Below are positions 42,066-59,392 of a DNA stretch of 64,000 nucleotides, piece after piece. How positions within the stretch are numbered: position 1 is the first letter of the stretch; every line of letters starts with the position of its first letter. The stretch is from the NCBI GenBank assembly GCA_001599715.1, contig BCHU01000004.1, positions 1,364,001-1,428,000 of the forward strand, given 5' to 3'. Below the pieces are notes generated by a model, which worked only from the letters and a program-made list of their open reading frames with translations, ran no database searches and was not told the DNA's origin. Position numbers and translations under genes: made by a program. This DNA comes from Phaeotremella fagi. Lineage: Eukaryota; Basidiomycota; Tremellomycetes; Tremellales; Phaeotremellaceae.

Positions 42066-42388
42066 ATGTCAGACGTCGGACGCCAATCACTCGGAGACAG
42101 TGAGTCTTACCCTACCTCATGTTGTTTTTGATTAATGCTAATAAACAACGTTTCAGAGGCCGCTTCAGCCATCAAACCAGACCACCAAAAGACATTCTTA
42201 GAATCAGCCACTGATTTCGTTAAAGGAAAAGCTGATGGTGAGTCTAGTTCGAATCATGAGACATCATGGATGTAATGCTGATGGTGTTATGTCTTTTAGC
42301 CGTCGGTTCAGCTGCTCAACCCCAAGAAGCTAAATCCACCACTCAGAAGATCGGTGATGCCGTTACTGGTGACAACACTAACCACTAG
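42066..42388 (+). CDS. HSP12: HSP12/HSP9-family stress protein
   Basis: Three exons giving 'MSDVGRQSLGDKAASAIKPD', then 'HQKTFLESATDFVKGKADAV' and 'QPQEAKSTTQKIGDAVTGDN', ending 'TNH'; 67 aa. This matches the HSP9/HSP12 family of small hydrophilic proteins that fold into amphipathic helices at membranes and accumulate on heat, osmotic or stationary-phase stress. The introns begin right after 'GD' (donor 42099-42104) and after 'KAD' (donor 42239-42244). Strong expression is expected: there is a clear TATA box and a short TACA-rich leader. Confidence 0.93.
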
Positions 42389-42600
42389 TGGATGAAGTGT
42401 ACTTTTGTATGAAATCATGATGTAGCTTTTAGTCATTGGTCTTGTTTCTTTTCGTTCTGCTAAGAACTTTTCGACTCTGCCATCTAACTAAGCCGTCCAC
42501 TAAATTGCGACACGAATACTGGTATTATGTTATATCTCCTCTTGTCTTCTTAGATAGATCCGTATATGTGATCAATGCATCGCCCTCCTACAACCAAGCC

Positions 42601-43773
42601 CTATGCAACATTCTTCCCGACCTCCTCCAAATTACCCTTCTCCAACTGAGCTTCCGCAAACAACTTCAAACTCTCCGCAGCCGCCGCTCTACTATTCATC
42701 GGATAACCATATTTCAATTCCTTGGGTGGTTTACCATAAACCGGTGCAGCTTCACCTCGGTATTGCGTATAAACCTCGTTGATATATTCGGCGTCTTCAG
42801 GTGTGAATTTCGCTCGAACTAACGTAAGAGCTTTGACTGATTGATGAGTTAAACCGTTTTGCTTTAGATAGGCTCTGAAATCGAATTCATCTCTGGTGGT
42901 TATTGGTTCCAAGGTTGATTGTTGGATTAACATGAAGACGTAACGATGTTTACCTGATCCTTTGGGTGGTGAAGGAGGTTCCCACGATAAAACCTCTTTA
43001 CCTGGGAGTTCGAAAATGTTGTCGTTCCCTTTGAGTACCGATAATTCGATATCAGTTTTGAGATAGTGTAGACGTTGAGTGAAAGTTCCAGCTTCGTAGA
43101 ATGGTGAATCGGCGTCTAGAACCAATAAACTGAATTTGGCTGAAGGATTGGAAGAGTGACCATCAGATTCGGAAGGGTGAGTCAAAAGTTGAACCGTCAA
43201 TTTCGGTGGTGTTTTCAAAGATTGTAATGAAGGGAAGGAACCGGGTTCGATGATTTCGTTGTTGATTTTTAAGATTATAGGTTGAGCTGAATCAAGTGAA
43301 GGGATGACATCAGGTACGACACCCAGTTGTTCGACTCTTTGCATGAGAAGATCTAAACCACCTTGCCGCTTCCATTCATGTTCCTTCAAATATCTCATAA
43401 CTGGTTTATCCATTTCACCCACTCCGTTCGTCTCACCGAACCGTCTTCTGATGGATGGATCGTTGACATAAGCTTCGATAGTTAATTTGTGTATTTCGGA
43501 GGAGTTTTCGGGTAGGTGGGATAGTTTTTCTAATTTTTTGAGAGTTTTTTCACGATGAGCGTTGAGGTATGAAAGTGAGATATCGTATGCTTCGTTAACT
43601 CCTTCTGGAATAGCTGGAGCCCATGTTGAAGTTGAGCTTGAGGCGATAGGGGAGGGGTTGGACGAGGTGGTAGATTCGTTTCGCGCAAAAATTCGACCAA
43701 CCAAAACTTTTGATTTTGGTCTTGTTGATGAGATGATAGATCTTGATGCGGATGTGGAAGAGGACGCTCTCAT
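42601..43773 (-). CDS. MRPL35: Mitochondrial large-subunit ribosomal protein mL38 (PEBP fold)
   Basis: Single exon. The start is the ATG at 43773 ('MRASSSTSASRSIISSTRPK'), which gives a Ser/Arg-rich mitochondrial presequence; the frame extends to 43884 but those residues do not look like a leader. The N-terminal helical part ('NEAYDISLSYLNAHREKTLK') and 'DLLMQRVEQLGVVPDVIP' precede a phosphatidylethanolamine-binding-protein fold with 'KFSLLVLDADSPFYEAGTFT', 'RLHYLKTDIEL' and 'GKHRYVFMLIQQ', then 'FDFRAYLKQNGL'. This is the layout of yeast MrpL35/human MRPL38. About 390 aa, usual size. It is divergent to the UBP12-like gene with a 213-bp promoter between. Confidence 0.9.
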   Translation of the reverse strand: MRASSSTSASRSIISSTRPKSKVLVGRIFARNESTTSSNPSPIASSSTSTWAPAIPEGVNEAYDISLSYLNAHREKTLKKLEKLSHLPENSSEIHKLTIEAYVNDPSIRRRFGETNGVGEMDKPVMRYLKEHEWKRQGGLDLLMQRVEQLGVVPDVIPSLDSAQPIILKINNEIIEPGSFPSLQSLKTPPKLTVQLLTHPSESDGHSSNPSAKFSLLVLDADSPFYEAGTFTQRLHYLKTDIELSVLKGNDNIFELPGKEVLSWEPPSPPKGSGKHRYVFMLIQQSTLEPITTRDEFDFRAYLKQNGLTHQSVKALTLVRAKFTPEDAEYINEVYTQYRGEAAPVYGKPPKELKYGYPMNSRAAAAESLKLFAEAQLEKGNLEEVGKNVA

Positions 43774-43986
43774 GGTGGGGGTGAGGTTGAAGGTAAGATG
43801 AAGATGAAGATGGTGTTGTTTGTTGCTGTTAATACTCACTAACTGACTTTTCTTAATATCTACTCCCCACCAAAACGCCGTCAACTTTTTTTGATTCCGC
43901 TATGTGGCACTTTTTTATCTGCACTAATCAACGTTTAAAGTGATTAACCTTACACCTTCAACACCTACACATTTACATATGAGATT

Positions 43987-48521
<4,535 letters not shown>

Positions 48522-48709
48522 TTTACTCGCCATGTTGTAGCTTTCTCTTTTGCTTTACATTCAGTTTATAATTGGGTTTAAGTTTGATCTTCGATCTTTT
48601 GAGATTTTATTTACATTGTTCTATCAAAATGCAACGTTTTCTAGATGATACATGAACAACTAAATCAACTATATCTGTACAGCATAGTCATCATTCCTTG
48701 GAGGAGCTC

Positions 48710-50761
48710 TCATCCTGACGCTTTCAACAGAACCACCTCCTGTTCCTGACCCTTCTGACCACCAAAATCATCCTTCAACGCCTGACGCAAAACCCTATCC
48801 CTCTCAATCTCCCCCTCCAAAAACCGAGTCAACCTCCGTCTAACCTCCAAAACAACCTCATCACTCCCCGGAACCCTCCCCAAAACCAATATCAACCCCT
48901 CATAAGTCCTCCTATTAGGCTGACAAAACCCGGTATGATGATGAGAAACTTCCATTTTATCTAGTATCTCAAACATCTCTCGATATCTCCGATGACCACC
49001 TAAACTGAGTAGTAACACTGTGAGAGCTTGTTTACCAGGTTTGAAACCTTTGTTTAGGATTTTTTGGATGGCTCGTTGACCTGGAACGGGGCCGAGTTTG
49101 TAAGTTATAGTTCGGAGGAATTGGAGATGGGTTATCGGATCTGGTTGGAGGATCGGGGGTAAATTGAATTTTGGGTTGGTTGGAGTTTCGGTTGTTGGTT
49201 GTGACTCCATTTTTTGGAATTTCAATTTCATTTTTGAGCTGAAATTGAATTTCGCGTTTTCGAAGAAATCCAGATATTCCGAATGATAACTCTCCAACGC
49301 TGTTGGAGGGATGGTTTTGAGGATTGAGGGAAGGATCGAAGTTATTATTGTTCTTGTTGGATGTAGTGGTTTTCTGAAGTCAGGTGATTGTAAATTTTGA
49401 TAGATGATTCTTTTCGTATCTGAGTCTCCGTACAACGACGGATGGTCTGAAATCCCTATCCATAGAAAGTTTTCTCTGAATATCTGGATAGCTTCTAGAT
49501 CTTTTCCTTGTCTCGCACATTTGATGATTTCGGCATGATACCATATCCTCTCTCTGAGGATCGTCGCACTGTTCCCCGGGTAGATCGTACATTTAGGTCG
49601 ACAGAAATCGTACTTGAATCGTTCCAATAAATGACCAGCTGATCTTTCTATCTCTTCAATCAGACCACTCAATTGAGTAGGCGTTATTGGATTCAACCTT
49701 GGATTAGAAATGACCGAAATCACTTTGTCTTCAGTGAATGAAGATTTTGAAAAAACGACTTTGGATATTGGTTCTGAACCACCAACCTCTCTGATGAACA
49801 TTTCAACCTTTGTTGGATTAGAGGAATCTACTCCATGTTGTCGACATGTTTGTATGGTGAAATCATCCCAAGCTTCTCGAGATTCATATAACCTTCTAGA
49901 GTGTTCTATCCAACCTGTACGAGCGAGATGTCGAAGATATTGATTCCACCAATTATCACATTGTTTATCAACGATTTCCTGATGTACCTTGGCTTGACTA
50001 GAGGTTGATACCGAAGATGTCGTATATCTTCTATAACTTTTGATAGCTTCTTGCAAGATTTCTTGCGAACGGGAAGGCAAAGCCAGTAATGTAATATGAT
50101 CCATCAACCGAGGTAGGATCACAGGCAATAAACCTTTCTTACCGACAACTTTCAAGAAATCTGATAAGAAATCTAAATCTGTTGTAAATTCAACACACAA
50201 TCTGTTTACGACAGGTAACCAAACACTTTTTAAATCGGGATGTGATAGTGTAGCAGGTCGATTCGGATAGAGATTTAACCATAACAAGAAGTCTTTTTTC
50301 CCTTTTTCGGTTTGGTCGAGACTATTTAACGCCGTTTGAAGATAAATGAATCGATGTTCTATCTTTGAATGTAGTGCTTTCAACTCGTCGTAGATCGTAC
50401 GAGCGGTTTCATGATCGTCAAGAGCGTATTTCACCAACACATCGCAAGGTTTCGTTGTTGATTGTTTCGGTTTATTGTCAGGAGTTACAGGTGAGGATGC
50501 GAAGAGTGTTGGCCAAGGTATTGGTTTCTCTTCAAGATCTCGAAGTGGAAGTACCATTTCTGCCATTCGATATTCCTCAGAGTTGGATTCCAGGAAATCA
50601 TCTGTTTCGGATGAAAGGGACGGCCGGGTTGAAGGTGAAGGAGTGACATTCTGACCATCGGTGGTGGTCGAGTAATTGTCGAGGATTGTTGTAGATATAG
50701 ATCGTTTACTCCTTTGATCCCTAAGGATCAGTCTGATAACGTGGAGAGCGTTTCTATTCAT
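48710..50761 (-). CDS. PPR-like mitochondrial protein (683 aa)
   Basis: Single exon of 683 codons. The N terminus ('MNRNALHVIRLILRDQRSKR' then 'SISTT') is basic and hydroxylated with no acidic residues until after position 25, typical of a mitochondrial presequence. The body is built of helical pairs. The clearest PPR-like units are near the end: 'AIQKILNKGFKPGKQALTVL', 'YREMFEILDKMEVSHHH' and 'CQPNRRTYEGLILVLGRV'. Such proteins bind organellar RNA or the mitoribosome. Assignment to PPR is by eye and weaker for the first two thirds; the exact orthologue is not recognised. Confidence 0.72.
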   Translation of the reverse strand: MNRNALHVIRLILRDQRSKRSISTTILDNYSTTTDGQNVTPSPSTRPSLSSETDDFLESNSEEYRMAEMVLPLRDLEEKPIPWPTLFASSPVTPDNKPKQSTTKPCDVLVKYALDDHETARTIYDELKALHSKIEHRFIYLQTALNSLDQTEKGKKDFLLWLNLYPNRPATLSHPDLKSVWLPVVNRLCVEFTTDLDFLSDFLKVVGKKGLLPVILPRLMDHITLLALPSRSQEILQEAIKSYRRYTTSSVSTSSQAKVHQEIVDKQCDNWWNQYLRHLARTGWIEHSRRLYESREAWDDFTIQTCRQHGVDSSNPTKVEMFIREVGGSEPISKVVFSKSSFTEDKVISVISNPRLNPITPTQLSGLIEEIERSAGHLLERFKYDFCRPKCTIYPGNSATILRERIWYHAEIIKCARQGKDLEAIQIFRENFLWIGISDHPSLYGDSDTKRIIYQNLQSPDFRKPLHPTRTIITSILPSILKTIPPTALESYHSEYLDFFENAKFNFSSKMKLKFQKMESQPTTETPTNPKFNLPPILQPDPITHLQFLRTITYKLGPVPGQRAIQKILNKGFKPGKQALTVLLLSLGGHRRYREMFEILDKMEVSHHHTGFCQPNRRTYEGLILVLGRVPGSDEVVLEVRRRLTRFLEGEIERDRVLRQALKDDFGGQKGQEQEVVLLKASG

Positions 50762-50960
50762 GATCCATGTTATAAGATCATACTGTGAATGGATGTTAAT
50801 TCAAAGAAATTCAAGGTCATTTTCAAGTAAAAAACCATAATAAAATTGATTCCGTAACCCGAATGGTGGGTGACGATGGATGTTGATTCCATTCTCGATA
50901 TTGACTTTAAACATTCTACTATCAATCAAGTATCACACCTAGACACCCATTTCCACCATC

Positions 50961-53935
<2,975 letters not shown>

Positions 53936-54393
53936 TCGGCCTGCTCTGGGTTCGCTCATCGTTTTTGATTCTTGTACAGTATGTTCGATAGGTCATGGCA
54001 TTGCATTGTGGTCTTCATTGTGTCATGGGGAGGACTGATTCTTTCACATTCCGTACGTATCGGCGATCATGAAATGTATTTTTACCCACGTTCATGATCC
54101 TTTCTTTGTGGTGTCGGGAAAATTCTGAGAGATCCCTTGTCGTGATCGGGTTTCACGTCTTCGAGCACCTTCTAGCGTATGAAATAACCCGATTTACCTT
54201 TGATGACATTTCGTTACGTCGTTGCATGACATGTTGTGGAGCGCAATGACAAGAGACCCTCCATTGTGACAGGGGGCTTCTACATAGCATTAGCGTACTC
54301 TGACATATTTTATCACCCGTTTTCTATCTTTTTCTCTTTTTTTCTTTCTTCTTCTTTCTTTCAAGTCAAGATTAATATTTGAAGTTTTCAAAG
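53936..54393. other. Intergenic region with CT-rich leader
   Basis: 458 bp between CUL3 and the first family 3 gene. A CT-rich tract (54315-54363) lies just upstream of the ATG at 54394, as in many fungal core promoters. No other feature is seen. Confidence 0.5.
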
Positions 54394-54897
54394 ATGTCCA
54401 ATTCACAAACCACCTCAACTCTCAAGACCGCAGATCAACTCATCTCAGACGGTTATTTCCCCTTCTGTCTACAAAATGTATATCAAGATCGAGTAGAAAC
54501 TGATCGTACCCGAAATACCCACAAAACAGTTCGACAATCTTATTACCTTGTTGACACCTTTGCTACAAAGGAACTATGTGCAAGTCAAAAATACAAGCTC
54601 AATCGTATGATCTATGAGCTCCAAACCTGGAAAACGTATGATCCAACTTTATCACGAGACGATGTCAAACGTTCCATGGAAAAAGATTTCCGGGAGGCTG
54701 TTGATCAAACCAGAGATATTCTCTCCAAAACCGAAACTCAGGAAGACAAAAAATTCGAGCTTTTATGTCTTGATAAGGAGAGTACGGTTAGACTTTATAA
54801 AAAGGAAGACATCGATACTTCTAAGCTCCATGGTGCTACTGATTGGGGTTTATCTCTTGAAAGGCCAAGCTTCTCATTTGTCAAATCCAAAAAATGA
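54394..54897 (+). CDS. Unknown family 3, copy 1 (167 aa)
   Basis: Single exon; start at the ATG at 54394 (upstream frame has no ATG). N-terminal motif 'ADQLISDGYFPFCLQNVY' aligns with 'KQEILERGEFLPVFLYTFLY' of copy 2. A helical middle is followed by the family C-terminal module: 'ELLCLDKESTVRLYKKEDID', 'TSKLHGATDW', 'RPSFSFVKSKK'. The module core (LLCLD-x2-S-x3-L...ID-x-S...G-x3-W...F-x-F) is shared with copies 2-4. No signal peptide, no membrane segment, no known domain; probably cytosolic or nuclear. Confidence 0.75.
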   Translation: MSNSQTTSTLKTADQLISDGYFPFCLQNVYQDRVETDRTRNTHKTVRQSYYLVDTFATKELCASQKYKLNRMIYELQTWKTYDPTLSRDDVKRSMEKDFREAVDQTRDILSKTETQEDKKFELLCLDKESTVRLYKKEDIDTSKLHGATDWGLSLERPSFSFVKSKK

Positions 54898-55484
54898 GGA
54901 GAACGGGTTTTGATACGTAGTTTAGTCTTTGAAGAGAAAGGAAGAGAATGCATTGATAGTGAAAGGTTGAAAAATGCAAAACGTCATAGTTCTTTTGTGT
55001 TTGCTTGACCTTCAATTTTCCTCCCGACAACAATGAAATTCACGGAGTGACCCCCCGTCATACAAAAAGCCATAAAAACTTCAGAAAATCTGAATTTCGT
55101 GATTGAGGAGAATCAGTGACTGATATCCTACACTCCCTCGAGAATGATTCCCATCTGAACGTTAATGAGATTTATGAGCCCTTGTCCATCGGTGAAGGTG
55201 TCGGAAAATGCTTTTGTGTGATGAAGCTAGTATGGATGCACTTGTTCCAGGAGAGCATTGATACTTCTGACTTTGTTGGTGAAATTCAAAGGAGAACTGC
55301 TTTCAATGTGGCAAAACAATGAATTTCTGCGCCTCAGCTCAATCTATTCAATCCTTTGTAACTTATCGCTGGCCTTCTTTCTTCCTAAGAGTGGGTGACA
55401 CTAGATTTTTTTTTTTTCAATTTTCTCCTCTTGCTCTTTCACATATTTCTGCAAATCTTCAAACCATACTCAAATATTCAAACA
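54898..55484. other. Intergenic region with a family 3 relic
   Basis: 587 bp between copies 1 and 2; contains the fragment described at 55190-55322 and a T-rich/CT-rich tract (55408-55440) upstream of the copy 2 ATG. Confidence 0.5.
55190..55322 (+). pseudogene. Decayed fragment of a family 3 module
   Basis: The frame reads 'KCFCVMKLVWMHLFQESIDT' then 'SDFVGEI', which aligns with 'KLLCLDEDSCEVLNEGSSID' and 'TDLFLGET' of copy 2, one residue shorter. There is no ATG-led gene around it, no N-terminal half, and the conserved W and final F strand are lost. It looks like the remnant of an additional tandem copy. Short alignment made by eye. Confidence 0.45.
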
Positions 55485-56417
55485 ATGAGTCAACCACAAC
55501 AAAATGTTACAACTAATTATCAGAATAAGCAAGAGATTCTTGAGAGAGGAGAATTCCTTCCTGTTTTCTTGTATACATTCTTGTATCGATGGGGCCAAGG
55601 CACATCATCAGGTATTGACATCGTGGGCTCAACTGAGGGAGATACCATGGATAAAGCAATTAGGGGGAGTCTGGAAGGATTTCTTGAAGAGAGAAGGAGT
55701 CGCATCCTTGTGGAGGACAATGATAGGAGACCTGAGGTAGAAAACAGTTTCCATCAAGCCATCTCCGACATCAGAAATCTTGCTCAAAAACAAAATTGGC
55801 CAGAAACTTTACTGTTTTTAGACAGACAGAGTTATTATGACCTTGAACTGGGTAAATCGATCGATATCTCGCGCTTGCAAGGTGAAACTTCCTGGGTTGT
55901 CAAGGGTAGCGTTCAGGAATTCTCCTTCACTGGTATGAAAAAGATTCAAACAAAAGACGAGATTATGGAAGACCACAAATATGTTCCTTTCACCATGCAC
56001 TTCGACATTCACCCATTCCTATCATCTTCCTACAGAGGCTTCGACTACATTGTTCAAACTCATGCTGACGAAGTTGGTTTCAGACTCAAATCAGACATTG
56101 CCGCAATCATTGGGGATATTCCTAAGACGAGTCCTATTTCAGCTTCAGCACAGGTCAACAAGTCTGCCATGGAGACCAAATTCTCGAAGATTGTTTCAGA
56201 TATCAAGGAGTATCTAGAAACAGAGTACAAGGGGAGAAAGAAGCTCTTGTGTCTTGATGAGGATAGCTGTGAAGTTCTCAATGAGGGTTCAAGTATAGAC
56301 ACAGACTTGTTTCTGGGTGAGACAATGTGGGTAGACAAAGGCAGTCATCAAAGATTATCCTTCAAGAGGCCAGAACTTGTGGTAGATAGTTCAAGTGAAA
56401 TCTCTGATGAGGAATGA
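55485..56417 (+). CDS. Unknown family 3, copy 2 with two modules (310 aa)
   Basis: Single exon, start ATG at 55485. The protein is an internal duplication: unit 1 (about residues 10-150) opens 'EILERGEFLPVFLYTFLY' and closes 'LLFLDRQSYYDLELGKSIDI', 'SRLQGETSWVV', 'QEFSF'; unit 2 (about 155-305) opens 'DEIMEDHKYVPFTMHFDI' and closes 'LLCLDEDSCEVLNEGSSIDT', 'DLFLGETMWV', 'QRLSFKRPEL'. Other copies have one unit. It ends in an acidic 'SSSEISDEE'. No known domain. The twofold repeat defines the module as an independent folding unit of about 145 residues. Confidence 0.8.
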   Translation: MSQPQQNVTTNYQNKQEILERGEFLPVFLYTFLYRWGQGTSSGIDIVGSTEGDTMDKAIRGSLEGFLEERRSRILVEDNDRRPEVENSFHQAISDIRNLAQKQNWPETLLFLDRQSYYDLELGKSIDISRLQGETSWVVKGSVQEFSFTGMKKIQTKDEIMEDHKYVPFTMHFDIHPFLSSSYRGFDYIVQTHADEVGFRLKSDIAAIIGDIPKTSPISASAQVNKSAMETKFSKIVSDIKEYLETEYKGRKKLLCLDEDSCEVLNEGSSIDTDLFLGETMWVDKGSHQRLSFKRPELVVDSSSEISDEE

Positions 56418-56971
56418 GGGTATTGGAGGGTTTACTACGGGTGTGATATAAGAGAAGATGATGTTCTATGAAAGAGATTTAGGAGAGGAACTGTAAATTG
56501 CGTAATGTACATAAAGTTGACCAGGAGCCTATCATATTCTTTCTGTTCGTAGTGCTTACTACTGTTCATTGGTAGTTAAATACAGACGGTAAGCGCAAGT
56601 TGTCAAGCCTAGTTATCCCTTGTAAAAGCCCGACGCTAGGCGTGAAAGATTCCACTTGAATTGAGAAGGACTTAAATTGACAATCGGAGATAAAAACAGT
56701 TATTGAGAATGTAAAATGTGAAATCTCTGCTATGATCTCATGAACAATTCACACTCTTCTCCTTTCATTCAACAGTGCATGTTATAACCCAGTCATGATA
56801 CGTCGAGACAGAAGGGCTTCTCCCCAGCTTTCTTACGAAGACCTTTGTCCACAAATGTGCCACCTCGTGGACCTGGCCTTCAATTTCTATTTCGCCTTAC
56901 AGTTGAACTTTCCATTAGCAGTTCAACCTTCCATCGAATTATATTGAGAATCCCTGTGTCTCACCAACTGT
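56418..56971. other. Intergenic region
   Basis: 554 bp between copy 2 and the next predicted gene. A short inverted repeat GCCTAG...CTAGGC (about 56607-56640) is present. Frames here start without ATG and have no homology by eye. Confidence 0.4.
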
Positions 56972-57496
56972 ATGAAACTGCAAATGTCCAAATCCACCTC
57001 TGTAACTCGTTCGAATGTCATTTCATCGGTCCAACAGTCTTCAACAGTCTTAACGTTCTTCCAAGCGAAAGGTAAATTCATTCTCGGAGCACCAAGATGT
57101 CTTATCAGTTCTCGACCTCCGATTGTAAATCTGGTTTCAACATGGGATACATTGAGTCACGATGAAGCAAACACAATCATGATTGGTCTAAACGACCTTC
57201 AAGAAAACTTCAATCGTGCCAATCAGCACTCGACTGAATCTGTTGATAATCTGTTCAAATCATTTCGAAATTTTTGTAAAGAAGCCAAAAATCATGTCAA
57301 TCGATCATCTAATGGTAGAATTCAATTGAAACTGATGTCGGAGGAGAAATTGTTCTCTATACATGCACGATCTACTTTCGATCCAGACGTTGTAGGTGAT
57401 TCCCACGCAAAGAAGGAACGTTTGGATGGGACGTCAAACGGTTTCATAGCGATTTTCAATTTAGTGGATAGAGAACTGTATCCGGTGGCTCCATAG
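56972..57496 (+). CDS. Hypothetical protein, possible divergent family 3 member (174 aa)
   Basis: Single-exon frame from the ATG at 56972. The first 60 residues are Ser/Val-rich. The C-terminal part has a helical run ('LFKSFRNFCKEAKNHV') followed by 'RIQLKLMSEEKLFSIHARST', 'FDPDVVGDS', 'FIAIFN'. This has the same order as the family module (strand, S/E-x3-L, F/I-D, final hydrophobic strand), but identity is low and the GxxxW part is missing. It may be a divergent member, or a degraded one with a lost 5' part; an upstream exon cannot be excluded. Confidence 0.5.
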   Translation: MKLQMSKSTSVTRSNVISSVQQSSTVLTFFQAKGKFILGAPRCLISSRPPIVNLVSTWDTLSHDEANTIMIGLNDLQENFNRANQHSTESVDNLFKSFRNFCKEAKNHVNRSSNGRIQLKLMSEEKLFSIHARSTFDPDVVGDSHAKKERLDGTSNGFIAIFNLVDRELYPVAP

Positions 57497-58207
57497 GGTG
57501 TCGGGCGGATTAAAGGGAAGGTAGCTGGCTCATGCAATGGTTTCGTAGTACATGTAATGAATACATTGAACCGTCTGTGGTTGTATCAGAGTTCGTATAA
57601 TGAGTCAGTTCACTTTAGGAGCCGCTATCTTGGTAGACTATTCTGATCTTGAGCTTGACTATCACCACGAAAGTTTGTTGGAGATAGGGGCGGTAGCCAC
57701 AACCTTTTCTCATGTTCGACTTTTTGATACCGAAATCATCGAGTTTATGTCGTAGCATCTGTATGAGACTGCATTTATCCTATCTTGGATTTTGCTGGTA
57801 AACATCAGGGTGAATGCTCAAAAGGAGTCGAAGAATTCACTTGGCAGATGTATTGTCTTACGAGTCGTATGAAGTGAGTCTGGTACGGTACAACAATCAT
57901 GCTACCAAAAATAGTCAAATACCGCAATTCTCCGTAAGACAAAACAGAAGTAGCAATGCTCCGGAGTAAAGCAATTTTTGTCACACGGACATTTGCGGCA
58001 TTTGACTATTTTTTATGAATTCGCAGTACTTTGGAATGTTGGTCAATCCTTTCATATATGCCCAATCGGAGACAGAATACATCTGACATATTACAAAGGA
58101 TGAAAGTAGATTGGAAGTCTTACAAGAGTAGTCCTATGATATTAAAACTCTCAGAGTTCGTCTTTCTTCCCATCATCCCAAATTTGTTACTCGTCCAGTC
58201 ATCAAAA
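57497..58207. other. Intergenic region with foldback element
   Basis: 711 bp upstream of copy 3; contains the inverted-repeat element at 57907-58013. The frame running into copy 3 from 58031 is not supported as coding upstream of 58208. Confidence 0.5.
57907..58013. mobile_element. Foldback / MITE-like inverted-repeat element (107 bp)
   Basis: Left arm AAAAATAGTCAAATACCGCAA (57907-57927) and right arm at 57993-58013 are inverted copies with one mismatch in 21 bp. Similarity continues inward (TCCGT, GACAAAA), so most of the 107 bp can fold into one hairpin. It has no coding capacity. I see no clear target duplication, so the class is uncertain; a transcribed hairpin is the alternative. Confidence 0.55.
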
Positions 58208-58858
58208 ATGACTGAATCAAGCCCCAAGAACGACACTTCCGTCTATCAAACTCTAGATGAAATCCTACTTGAAGGAAAATATCTACCTTTCAGCATGGAA
58301 ACATGTCTCTACATCCCAAACATAGAAGTTCCTCGATGGTCACACGTCAAGTCAATCAATCTCGACACTGCGCAAGACAACAACCTCAATCTAAACAGCT
58401 TCATCACAAAATATGAGTATATTCCCAGCTCCAAAGAAGATCGTATCAATCTCAAATCCACGATCGAAGAAGTCCTTTTCAGAGATCTCTTTAGAAAAGA
58501 AAGTAAAGAAAGTGAGTTGGAATTGAAATCATCCATCAAAACTCGATTCCTTGAAAACTTTCGAGGTGTCCAAACTCGTCTAGCTAGTGCGAGCGATACT
58601 AAAAAATCACTTTTGTGTCTCGATCCAGCTAGTATGTCTTCTTTAAGAGAAGGTAAGAGGATTGATACTTCTCAATATAGTGGTAATGCGGGGTGGAGAA
58701 CCGTTCCTTGGCAGCAAGAAAAAGGTGTTCCGCGATGTGAGAGGTTATCATTCGTTGAACCTGATTTTGGGGTTGAGACTCTTGGGTTGAGATTCTTAGA
58801 CGGGAAGACGAGTGAGTGGTTGAAGGAGGCCAACGAAGCGATCCAAAGGGTAAAATAG
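58208..58858 (+). CDS. Unknown family 3, copy 3 (216 aa)
   Basis: Single exon. The frame opens at 58031, but I choose the ATG at 58208 because the sequence then starts like the paralogues, about 17 residues before 'LDEILLEGKYLPFSMETCLY'. The middle is helical and charged. The module closes with 'LLCLDPASMSSLREGKRIDT', 'SQYSGNAGWR', 'RLSFVEPDF'. It has an extra C-terminal helix ('KTSEWLKEANEAIQRVK') not seen in the other copies. Function unknown. Confidence 0.78.
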   Translation: MTESSPKNDTSVYQTLDEILLEGKYLPFSMETCLYIPNIEVPRWSHVKSINLDTAQDNNLNLNSFITKYEYIPSSKEDRINLKSTIEEVLFRDLFRKESKESELELKSSIKTRFLENFRGVQTRLASASDTKKSLLCLDPASMSSLREGKRIDTSQYSGNAGWRTVPWQQEKGVPRCERLSFVEPDFGVETLGLRFLDGKTSEWLKEANEAIQRVK

Positions 58859-59392
58859 TCGATGAGGTCTTTACCGAAGCCAGAGAAGAATGGGTTAAGC
58901 GGAGGATGTTCATACGTTTGTAGATGCAATGTATTGTTTCGATGCAAAGAGTTATGTACCTGGAAAGACTACATACCATTCGAAGTCGTGAATCTCTTCT
59001 GGGAAAACCCCGACTCGATGCCCAGCCTTCCATGAACATGGAGACGTCTGTCGACCAGAGTACAACACCAGCACCGCTCTGACACTGTTGAAAAAAGGAT
59101 TTGTCGGGTTTTGTCCAAACGATGTCCAGGATCTAAACAAAAGGTGGTCTAGCCAAGATCACTAGATAGTTGAGCAGCGAGAATCGTAGTCGTCTTCTTA
59201 CTTCTGTTTTCATTGGTGTTTCCCGATATTCGTTTGAGAGTAGAAGACCAATGGGTGATGAGATATGTACACGCATGTGGGACCGATTAGGTTGCGAAAC
59301 TAGAAGACCATAAATTCTTCTAATCGTTGTTATACTCCAATTACACAGAGACCGAAGATGATCATCGCAAACTATCCAATCTTCCTCCAAGC
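58859..59392. other. Intergenic region
   Basis: 534 bp between copies 3 and 4. No RNA gene, repeat or supported frame was seen. Confidence 0.4.
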
